Of a DNA stretch of 64,000 nt, positions 33,757-40,627 are shown piece after piece; the first letter of the stretch is position 1; the number at the start of each line of letters is the position of its first letter. Under the pieces are notes generated by a model. The model saw only the letters and a program-made list of their open reading frames with translations, had not been told where the DNA came from and ran no database searches. The stretch is taken from positions 1 through 64,000 of the forward strand of contig NZ_JAGGKT010000003.1 of the NCBI RefSeq assembly GCF_017873965.1, given 5' to 3'. Origin of the DNA: Ammoniphilus resinae (GTDB lineage Bacteria; Bacillota; Bacilli; Aneurinibacillales; RAOX-1). A program made the translations under genes and the position numbers.

Positions 33757-33940
33757 TAGCGGAAAATTTTTCCGTTATCCTTGAGAATCGGAAGAAAATC
33801 AGCAAAATAACAGAAAAACTTTCCGCTATTGGACCAAATGACCGATTTTAAGTGTCTTCAGACATAGTTAACGGAAAATATTTCCGTTATTTGTTTAAAA
33901 TCTGACTTGAAATCATGATTAGCGGAAAAATTTTCCGCTA
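33757..33940. repeat. Interspersed 21-bp palindrome array 3 (4 copies)
   Basis: Palindromes of the form TARCGGAAA-NNN-TTTCCGYTA occur at 33757-33777, 33808-33828, 33869-33889 and 33920-33940, separated by 30, 40 and 30 bases of unrelated sequence (periods 51, 61, 51). Arm changes often keep pairing (G-T, A-T and G-C at the same step), suggesting selection on a hairpin; copy 2 has two mismatches. No cas genes are near. The hairpins lie between the ends of the YaaR gene and of cheX and lack T-tracts apart from the arms themselves. Confidence 0.85.
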
Positions 33941-34015
33941 AATCTGTCGGCCAAAGGTGCTAGGTTAAGGAAGGGATCAACCCCTTCCTGTTTTTCATTT
34001 AATCCTTGGTTCCTA

Positions 34016-34477
34016 TCAATCTAGTAATAAATGAATTTCCATTTTCCCTGCAGATTCGAAGCTGGCAGATAGATGAACGGCACTTTTGAATCCTGAAATC
34101 GTAGTATCGCCCTGCATAATGGTTGGAGAGGTAATATCTGTTTTGATTCCATCTTCATAAATACTCGTTGACAGTCTTCCCGCAATCATGTTTCCTAACT
34201 CCCCGCTAAAAGAAGGCAACATGTCTCCATCAAGTGGCATGCCAAACATGGCTTCCCCAATTATGCTGAATACACCAGGCTCCCCAGATAATACAAGCTT
34301 CCCTTTAAAATCACCTGTAATTCCAACCAACACGCCAAAAATCATTTTTAATGGTGTTTCTAATAAACGCGGTTTTTCTATGTCTAGATTTAATGGGATT
34401 GTTTTTTGTAGAGAAGAAACGGTTCCATTCAGTAAATGGGTAACGGTATTCACTTTGTGCTGTGCAATTGATAACAA
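34016..34477 (-). CDS. cheX: CheX-like CheY-P phosphatase
   Basis: A 153-residue single-domain member of the CheC/CheX/FliY phosphatase family, which removes phosphate from CheY-P. The family active site appears once as SGELGNMIAGR (E and N of the ExxN motif). CheC would have two such helices, so CheX is favoured. TTG 34477 is placed by AAAGGA about 8 bases upstream; ATG 34486 abuts that site. It faces array 3 and the YaaR gene. FliY at 56626 carries the other phosphatase sites of this window. Confidence 0.8.
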   Translation of the reverse strand: MLSIAQHKVNTVTHLLNGTVSSLQKTIPLNLDIEKPRLLETPLKMIFGVLVGITGDFKGKLVLSGEPGVFSIIGEAMFGMPLDGDMLPSFSGELGNMIAGRLSTSIYEDGIKTDITSPTIMQGDTTISGFKSAVHLSASFESAGKMEIHLLLD

Positions 34478-34637
34478 ACATATCATCCTTTCGCGATCGC
34501 TCTATCAATCTAGGTCCTAAGTCTTATATATGTATAATGAGGGATTTTTTTACCAATTTCAATACTTTTCATCAAAATTCGTCATTTTTTAACACGAGTG
34601 AAAAGCTCTCTCGTTTTTTATGAAGCGAAATAAAGGG

Positions 34638-34687
34638 AAAAACACCGCCTCCCTGGGTCAAAAAGTCAACAAGGATTAGGTGTTTTT
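34638..34687 (-). terminator. Probable terminator of the GGDEF-EAL gene
   Basis: AAAAACACC (34638-34646) and GGTGTTTTT (34679-34687) form a 9-bp stem; on the minus strand TTTTTCCCTTTATTT follows. The loop is long (32 bases) with inner pairing possible. Confidence 0.5.
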
Positions 34688-34740
34688 AAAATTTTAATAT
34701 GAACAAGGAACAATAAGCTAATCTGTGATAGTCCGTTCAC

Positions 34741-37332
34741 TTATTTCATCTTAAGGTAATTATATTTATCCACCATAACAAAATCGCAGTTTGGAACGAG
34801 TGGGCTTTTTCGAAGTTGCAAGGAAAAATCATTTAGTAGACGAGTTAAACTTGTCCGCTCATTTTCGGGGATTATAAGTTCTAATCCATATTGGTAGATA
34901 TCATCTTGGGCTTGTCTCTGCCAAACAATAGCACCTTGCACCTGAATCCATGTATCAAGAATTCTGGTTTTAAATTCAAGAATGATGTCTTTAAGAACAG
35001 CCAACTTGATTTGGGAGAGAAAACGCAACCCACCTATTCCGATATCTTCGATTAAGACCTCTGTGCTGCCAAGCTCAACTTCTTTTCCTTTCACCTGGGT
35101 AATGGTCATAGAAGCACTCAATGGAAAATCAAGCTGAATTCTGAAAAATTTCCGCTGATTTTCGAAGATCTTTTCGCTTGTTTCGCCCGTGGGATCAATG
35201 GGATCTAATCGTTTCATTTTTAAGAGCTTAGTAAAACGGTCGGCTGGTACCGCTTCAGAAAAGATAAATCCCTGGATGATATCACATTTGAATCTTCTTG
35301 TTAAGTTCAATTGTTCTTGTTTTTCCACCCCCTCTGCCACAACTGTCATGTTTAAATGATGGGCTAATTCAACAATCGAGCTAAGAATAAATTGGGTATC
35401 CTTATCCTCTAAATCCTTAATAAAGGAACGATCAATTTTAATGGTGTCTATTTTATCCTTAAATTGTTTTAGATAGGCAAGCGAGGAATAACCTGTACCA
35501 AAGTCATCCAAAGCAATCTTTATACCCATTTTTTTCAATTCGCTTAACGTATTTAAAACAGTCTCTCGGTTTTCCATAAGAATGGTTTCTGTAATTTCAA
35601 TTTCTAAGTATTGCGGGTCTAGATTCGATTCATTGAGGAAATCACTCACGTTTTTTAAGAGATCTTTATGTAGGAATCGATGGGCAGAAAGATTAATAGA
35701 AATGGGAATGGTTGGTAGACCTGTGTTTTGCCATGCTTTGTTTTGAGAACAAGCTGCTTGTTTAACCCATTTGCTCAGTTTAAGAATTAATCCAGTTTCT
35801 TCCGCTAACGGAATAAATTCGTTTGGGGATACAAGTCCCCATTCAGGATGGTTCCAACGGATTAAAGCCTCAACACCTACTATTTCACTTGAGACGGCGT
35901 GGACCATGGGTTGATAGTATAATTCCAATTGATCATTTTCAATGGCTTTACGCAGGTCTCTTTCCAAGGTGAAGATCTTGTACGTTTGTACATTCAAAGA
36001 CGGAGTATAGATATGGTAGGTATTCTTCCCTTGTTCTTTCGCTCGGTGAAGGGCTGAATCGGCATTTTTCATTAATGTTTGTGAATCTTCTCCATCATTA
36101 GGATACAGGCTTATTCCGATACTTGTTGTAATATACAACTCATAATTATCGATCAAAAATGGCTTTTCTAACAAATTAATCATGAATTTTGCAATCGTAA
36201 CCACTTGGTTGGTATCTGTAATGTTTGATAGGATCACCATAAATTCATCCCCACCCATTCGGGCAAGTACACTATGATCTTTAACACTTTCCTGCAATCG
36301 TTTAGAAATCTCTGTTAATAACTTGTCTCCAACAGAGTGGCCTAAGGTATCATTAATATATTTAAAGCGATCCATATCTAAATACATGATTGCTATTTTT
36401 TGTTGTAAGGTGTTGCTGATGAGGATGGCTTGTTCTAGTTTTTCTTCGAACAAACGTCTATTTGGCAGATTGGTTAAAGCGTCATGATAGGCAAGATATT
36501 TATTCAATTCCTCTGCTTTTTTACGGGTAATGTCTTCATGCTTTTTATTTGTGATGTCTTTTGCAATTCCAAATACCCCCACGATTTTCCTGTCAACAAC
36601 AATGGGCAGATTGGTTACGTCCACAAAAACTTCATGACCTTGCTTGTGAACACAAATGATTTCATATCTCTGCGGCTCGCCTTTCATAGCTTTAAAAAAC
36701 CCATTCCATGTATCCTTTAAAAAATCCTTATGTATTAAAAAATCAAAGTGGGACTTAATCAATTCACTTTTCGCGAAGCCCAATAGCTTTTCCAAGGACG
36801 GATTACAATCAATAAAATTCCCATCAATATCAAAATAAGAAATTCCATCCGGATGGTGCTCAAAAAGAGATTTGTAGAGTTGTTTTCTTTCTTGGAGCAA
36901 ATTTTTTAATTTTTTCTCTTCGCCGACCTCCTTCGCAATTCCGTAAATACCGGTGATTTGATCGTTTACAGCCAAAGGGATCACAGTGATATTAAATTCA
37001 ATGGTATCCCCATCTTTGTGAATTAATAACGTATCGTAATTTTGCGCCACTCCTCGAGTAGCTTGATTATATATATCCTGAACACGAGGGGTTTCTTCCG
37101 TTGTGATAAAACGCTGAAATGAACCATAAATTTCATCCTCTGCATACCCAAGGATATCCGTAAAGGCTTGGTTTGCTTCAAGAAGGTTTCCTTGTAAATC
37201 CAGAGAAAATACGATATCTGGATGGTAATCAAACAATGATCGATAAAATAGATCAGAAGTAACCATTTTTCCTTGACTCGACTCAAAAATCATAGACTTT
37301 TTATTACTTAAAATCTTCTCCAAAAAACCCAT
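34741..37332 (-). CDS. PAS-PAS-GGDEF-EAL-PilZ cyclic di-GMP protein
   Basis: An 863-residue protein that can make, break and bind cyclic di-GMP. Two PAS domains (about 25-135 and 150-260) probably sense a signal. The GGDEF domain (about 290-450) keeps RMGGDEFMVIL. The EAL domain (about 465-710) keeps VGVEALIRWNHPEW, DDFGTGYSSL and IKIDRSFI, so both enzymes look intact. The C-terminal 120 residues are PilZ-like, with RKFFR and DIGIGG, the latter lacking the usual Ser of DxSxxG. No RxxD inhibitory site is seen before GGDEF. There is no membrane segment. ATG 37332 has AAGGTGA 7 bases upstream. The direction of net activity cannot be told from sequence. Confidence 0.9.
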   Translation of the reverse strand: MGFLEKILSNKKSMIFESSQGKMVTSDLFYRSLFDYHPDIVFSLDLQGNLLEANQAFTDILGYAEDEIYGSFQRFITTEETPRVQDIYNQATRGVAQNYDTLLIHKDGDTIEFNITVIPLAVNDQITGIYGIAKEVGEEKKLKNLLQERKQLYKSLFEHHPDGISYFDIDGNFIDCNPSLEKLLGFAKSELIKSHFDFLIHKDFLKDTWNGFFKAMKGEPQRYEIICVHKQGHEVFVDVTNLPIVVDRKIVGVFGIAKDITNKKHEDITRKKAEELNKYLAYHDALTNLPNRRLFEEKLEQAILISNTLQQKIAIMYLDMDRFKYINDTLGHSVGDKLLTEISKRLQESVKDHSVLARMGGDEFMVILSNITDTNQVVTIAKFMINLLEKPFLIDNYELYITTSIGISLYPNDGEDSQTLMKNADSALHRAKEQGKNTYHIYTPSLNVQTYKIFTLERDLRKAIENDQLELYYQPMVHAVSSEIVGVEALIRWNHPEWGLVSPNEFIPLAEETGLILKLSKWVKQAACSQNKAWQNTGLPTIPISINLSAHRFLHKDLLKNVSDFLNESNLDPQYLEIEITETILMENRETVLNTLSELKKMGIKIALDDFGTGYSSLAYLKQFKDKIDTIKIDRSFIKDLEDKDTQFILSSIVELAHHLNMTVVAEGVEKQEQLNLTRRFKCDIIQGFIFSEAVPADRFTKLLKMKRLDPIDPTGETSEKIFENQRKFFRIQLDFPLSASMTITQVKGKEVELGSTEVLIEDIGIGGLRFLSQIKLAVLKDIILEFKTRILDTWIQVQGAIVWQRQAQDDIYQYGLELIIPENERTSLTRLLNDFSLQLRKSPLVPNCDFVMVDKYNYLKMK

Positions 37333-37531
37333 CCATTTTTCACCTTCCATCATAATAACCGAAACATTTTACTAAGATTATACAATAAAAAGAGGGGATA
37401 AATCATTCGAAAATATTACCACACTTTAAAAAGTAAAGGTGGATTGAATTTTTATTAGCTATCTAAATAAACAGGGATGTGTGCAAAATGGTGAAGGAGG
37501 GTAGAGTGGGGAGGGGAGTTTGTTTAAAAAG

Positions 37532-37840
37532 TTAAAACAACTCCCATATCTTATATAAACCATAACCGCTCAAACAACCAAGCCCAATACTTGCGCCAAT
37601 CACAGAGGCAATCCATGCAGCAGAAACGGGTTGTTTTTCTTGAGTTTGAGCGGGAATAAAAACACTTACGTTTGTTCGAAGATTGCGGATGTAAACTCCG
37701 TCTTTTTGCTCAACAGGAGCTGTGAAGATGAGTCGATTCGTTGTTGGTTGATTTTTTTCGGGCTGCTTCCTTGAATGCAATAGAAAAGAAAGGAGAGAAA
37801 AAAGTAAAATGCTGCCAATCGCAAACCAAAAGAATCCCAT
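37532..37840 (-). CDS. Small two-helix membrane protein of unknown function
   Basis: A 102-residue protein with a transmembrane helix at each end (FFWFAIGSILLFSLLSFLL and ASVIGASIGLGCLSGYGLY) and a polar middle with VEQKDGVYIRNL. The family is not recognised. ATG 37840 has AGGAGTG upstream, 13 bases past the stop of the 52-residue gene, so the two form an operon. An inverted repeat, GGGAGTT...AACTCCC, overlaps its stop codon, but without a T-tract. Confidence 0.5.
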   Translation of the reverse strand: MGFFWFAIGSILLFSLLSFLLHSRKQPEKNQPTTNRLIFTAPVEQKDGVYIRNLRTNVSVFIPAQTQEKQPVSAAWIASVIGASIGLGCLSGYGLYKIWELF

Positions 37841-37853
37841 ATGTATCACTCCT

Positions 37854-38012
37854 TTATAATAATCTGCGGATGAGTTGGATGGCATGATCGGCTTCCCGTT
37901 TAAAATGCTCATCCCGAAGGGATTGATAGAGAGCCATGTATTGATTGTAGGTGTCTAGCAATTGATCTATCATTTTCAAACGAGTTGTACTAGGCAAGAG
38001 GATCTTGGACAT
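37854..38012 (-). CDS. Small helical protein (52 aa)
   Basis: A short gene, MSKILLPSTTRLKMIDQLLD onwards, ending HAIQLIRRLL. It is amphipathic and helical without membrane segments. AAAAAGGAGCG lies 6 bases before the ATG. It is followed after 13 bases by the two-helix membrane protein gene. No family is recognised. The good ribosome site and coding-like composition support it. Confidence 0.5.
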   Translation of the reverse strand: MSKILLPSTTRLKMIDQLLDTYNQYMALYQSLRDEHFKREADHAIQLIRRLL

Positions 38013-38231
38013 TTTCAACGCTCCTTTTTAAAACTATTTTGAACATGATCGGAGATTTTTAAACAGATTACTTAAAAGGTATGTGGGGAAATGTTTTGTA
38101 AGTACTTCAAAGATTAAAAACGGTATAAATAAAGTCTTCATGAACAAATTGTTCTTATTAAAGAACAATTCTATACTCAATAAGATATTCCTGCGGAGAT
38201 TTTAAAAAAATTTCATTATTTAAGGGTCCAA

Positions 38232-38266
38232 ACAAATAAAAACAGCTGATCGTTTTGATCAGCTGT
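38232..38266 (-). terminator. Terminator overlapping the stop codon of the riboswitch gene
   Basis: A perfect 10-bp stem ACAGCTGATC / GATCAGCTGT (38242-38266) is followed on the minus strand by TTTTTATTTG. The stop codon TGA (38261-38259) lies inside the stem. Confidence 0.85.
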
Positions 38267-38567
38267 CCTCTTCTACAGGCAAGAATCTTCCTTTTAATAT
38301 CGATGTTGTCAATTCATTAATTTTCAGGTTCAAGGTTATTTCGTCCACTGTTAGAACAAATCGTTTATTCTCAACATGGTATTCCATGTTATGATTCCCT
38401 TGAACTTTATAGGCTATTAGATTACGATTTCTAGTTTCTGCGCTTCTTTTAATTTTATAAAGAACATGAAATATTTCACCCCAAACAGGTAGAGATGAAT
38501 TTATTTGTGATAGTTTAACAAAACGTAAAATTTGCTGTCCTGTAGTCAATCCCTTATGATTGTTCAT
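38259..38567 (-). CDS. Uncharacterised protein under cyclic di-GMP riboswitch control
   Basis: A 102-residue soluble protein: helical first 50 residues (LTTGQQILRFVKLSQINSSL) and then a beta-hairpin-like basic part (YHVENKRFVLTVDEITLNL). No known family, signal or membrane segment. A GEMM-I riboswitch lies 50-150 bases upstream on the same strand, so cellular cyclic di-GMP should set its level. GGGTGTGAG precedes the ATG. It is bounded by its own terminator, hence monocistronic. Its neighbours (GGDEF-EAL-PilZ and YcgR-type proteins) act in the same signalling circuit. Confidence 0.7.
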   Translation of the reverse strand: MNNHKGLTTGQQILRFVKLSQINSSLPVWGEIFHVLYKIKRSAETRNRNLIAYKVQGNHNMEYHVENKRFVLTVDEITLNLKINELTTSILKGRFLPVEEDS

Positions 38568-38619
38568 TTCTCACACCCACTATTGCTTAGAATGGGCAAG
38601 TGATGTTATGACAGTCTAG

Positions 38620-38710
38620 TGATGTTTTGCAACCCAGCCGTCATAGCACCCTCTGCCTTAGACCCGATGGCTTTGCGTCCTTATCTTTCGATAAGTTTGC
38701 CCTTGAGAAA
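38620..38710 (-). ncRNA. Cyclic di-GMP-I (GEMM-I) riboswitch
   Basis: Read on the minus strand, the conserved core of this aptamer is present in order: GGGCAAAC (38702-38695), a stem TTATC-GAAA-GATAA with GNRA tetraloop, GGACGCAAAGCCATCGGGTC, TAAGG, a variable stem, and ATGACGGCTGGGTTGC (to 38627). Known aptamers of this class bind cyclic di-GMP between the GCAAAGC and GGCTGGGTT joints. The region downstream to the ATG (38626-38568) includes CCCATT...AGTGGG, which could hide the ribosome site, so translational control is more likely than termination; no terminator T-run is seen there. The rest of the gap 38711-38938 shows no gene. Confidence 0.93.
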
Positions 38711-38938
38711 TCATTAAATCCAAGTATAATCCGTAAATTAGATTCAGTCACTAGCAAAAACGAGGAATATCGACAAATTCATTAACTAAACACCCAGAAA
38801 AAAGGAAAAAAGTCCTATTTTATGTTATATTATAAGGTAGAATGCTAGGTCGATTGTATTGTGTTGTATTAAATTCCATAGTGTAAAAACACGCCCAAGA
38901 CGTACTTAATAGTAATAGGACAATTTTGGAGAGGGGCA

Positions 38939-39649
38939 TTGAAAAAAATGAACAATAATATGGGTATGAAAATTATAGAAAACCATCTGAAAGTTGGTTT
39001 GTTGTTATCTATTCAGATGATAAACGATCAAGATAATCTAACAAAGCACCATAAATCAAGAATAGCAGATTTCAAAGGAGATTTAATAGCCATTGAAGTT
39101 CCGATCTCTGAAGAAGATGGGAAAATGAAAAGCTTTGCACAGGATTCGGAAGTTGCAGTTTCTTTTATAGTAGAAGGAGGATCAAGGTATGGTTTCGAAA
39201 GTAAAGTGGTTGAGAGAATGAACGAGAATATTCCTTTACTCTTAATTACCATGCCGCAACCAGATAAAATAATAAAGATTCAACAGAGGGACTACCTAAG
39301 GGTGCCCGCTAATTTAGTTTTGAAACTAAAAACGGTAGAAAGTAATCAATCCGTTCAAGTAACCACGGTTGATGTAAGTGGTGGGGGAATCGCCTTCACT
39401 GCTGATAAAAGTCTTAGCTTTGCAAAAGGAAATGAATTAGATTGCGTTATAGAAGTACCTCGTGATCGAGGGGAAAATGAGTTGTTAGAATTCAATGCAA
39501 CGGTTATTCGCGTTATTCCTCCCACCGAAGAGCGATTGGTTCAAGTGATTGCCATCAAGATCACTGAAATTCAAGAACGTAATCGAGATAAAATTATTCG
39601 TTACTGTTTTAAGCGACAGGTAGAGTTGCGGAAAAAATTATATCTATAA
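38939..39649 (+). CDS. YcgR-type PilZ-domain flagellar brake protein
   Basis: A 236-residue protein with the two-part YcgR/MotI (YpfA/DgrA) layout. An N-terminal YcgR-like beta domain (about 15-115) is followed by a C-terminal PilZ domain with both ligand motifs: QQRDYLRVP (RxxxR) and TVDVSGGGIAF (DxSxxG). When loaded with cyclic di-GMP such proteins bind the stator (MotA) and stop the motor like a clutch in B. subtilis. The start TTG 38939 is near GGAGAGGGG; ATG 38948 is an alternative. MotA and MotB lie in the same window. A short terminator follows. Confidence 0.9.
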   Translation: MKKMNNNMGMKIIENHLKVGLLLSIQMINDQDNLTKHHKSRIADFKGDLIAIEVPISEEDGKMKSFAQDSEVAVSFIVEGGSRYGFESKVVERMNENIPLLLITMPQPDKIIKIQQRDYLRVPANLVLKLKTVESNQSVQVTTVDVSGGGIAFTADKSLSFAKGNELDCVIEVPRDRGENELLEFNATVIRVIPPTEERLVQVIAIKITEIQERNRDKIIRYCFKRQVELRKKLYL

Positions 39650-39674
39650 AAATATAAAGTGAGGAAGAACCTTG

Positions 39675-39698
39675 AAGGGGCGCTTTCTCGCCTTTTTC
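39675..39698 (+). terminator. Rho-independent terminator after the PilZ gene
   Basis: AAGGGGCG / CGCCTTTT with a 6-base loop and G-T pairs, running into TTTTTC. Confidence 0.65.
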
Positions 39699-39739
39699 TT
39701 TTGTACCTATTTTCCAATTGAAAGGAACACAGCTGCATC

Positions 39740-40456
39740 ATGAAAATCGGAGAGCTTGTACAAGCATTTAATGGTGGAGATATCCAGCACATCAATCAAA
39801 ATCCTCATTTGCATCCGATCAACCTATCCAAGGTTTTAATCGCCCTCGGATATTCATATGAAAATAAGAAATTTGTCTGGAAACATAGACGTAAAGAACC
39901 ATTGGATGGGAATGTGGAGGACTATATTATAAGGGTGCTGGGAATGCCCATTGGTGAGTTGGTCCAAAAGCTGAATCGGGGAGAGTCTTTAGAGAAAATC
40001 AGTACAGAGTTGGACCTGCAAAGTAAAACCATTCTGAAACTCTTAAAGGTGATTGGCTATGTCCAAGAAAATAATCAATGGATCTGGAAAGGGGAGGGGA
40101 GTCCTCCGCTCGCATATAATGTTTTGGATTTTGTCATTCGCGGGAAGACACTATGGCAGCGAATCAGGATATGGATTATTCCGATCCTTCTTGGCGGAAT
40201 GCTTCTTTATGGTGGGATACAAACCTGGAAAGGGGACATCATTGGGGATTTCTATGTATATCGAGCAGAAGCCATGGTGCTAAAAAGTATCGGTCCCGAT
40301 CACTTACTTGTTAAACATAATGGAAGATACTTTGTCTTATTCGGTCAAGGGGATCTTTTCCCGCAAATGAAAGGTGAATATATGAAAGTTTTAGTTAGTC
40401 GCAACCGCTATGGGTGGGTAGGGTATGTGATTCAAGTTCCCGGAAAGGAATCTTAA
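39740..40456 (+). CDS. Membrane protein with two tandem helical (HTH-like) repeats
   Basis: A 238-residue protein of unrecognised family. Residues 3-52 and about 72-120 are internal repeats: IGELVQ-x-x-N-x-G, then I, L..L.K.L...GY..EN and a final W-K. Each looks like a small helix-turn-helix plus wing. A transmembrane helix (IWIIPILLGGMLLYGGI, about 143-160) follows, then a beta-rich outside domain of about 75 residues. Membrane-tethered DNA- or protein-binding, with an extracytoplasmic sensor part, is plausible. No clear Shine-Dalgarno precedes the ATG (AAAGGAAC is 14 bases off), so expression may be low or the start uncertain. Confidence 0.6.
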   Translation: MKIGELVQAFNGGDIQHINQNPHLHPINLSKVLIALGYSYENKKFVWKHRRKEPLDGNVEDYIIRVLGMPIGELVQKLNRGESLEKISTELDLQSKTILKLLKVIGYVQENNQWIWKGEGSPPLAYNVLDFVIRGKTLWQRIRIWIIPILLGGMLLYGGIQTWKGDIIGDFYVYRAEAMVLKSIGPDHLLVKHNGRYFVLFGQGDLFPQMKGEYMKVLVSRNRYGWVGYVIQVPGKES

Positions 40457-40496
40457 AGGAAATAATAGTTCTATCCTCCTAATTTTAGTATAATGG

Positions 40497-40524
40497 TAAA
40501 AAGTTTCCGGGTTCTTGTCGATAT
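40497..40524 (+). promoter_or_regulatory. Sigma-D-like promoter before the large SLH gene
   Basis: TAAA (40497-40500), 16 bases, GTCGATAT (40517-40524): one mismatch to the sigma-D consensus and the same spacing as the motA, hag, flgM and flaG sites in this window. The leader to ATG 40628 would be about 95 bases. Confidence 0.6.
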
Positions 40525-40627
40525 AATGATTAGAATGTCGAATCTCGAGGGATCGGTCTACCAAACTTCCATTAGATAGAAAAAGGGGGATAGATCGATA
40601 GAACTAATTGTTTATGGAGGGGAAAAG

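Noticed and set aside
33757-33940. CRISPR array
   Set aside because: Repeats are short, degenerate and palindromic, spacers differ in length (30, 40, 30), and no cas genes are in the window.
34016-34477. CheC
   Set aside because: Only one ExxN active-site helix is visible, whereas CheC usually has two; CheX fits better.
37506-37560. Terminator at the end of the two-helix membrane gene
   Set aside because: GGGAGTT/AACTCCC pairs around the stop codon but no T-run follows on either strand.
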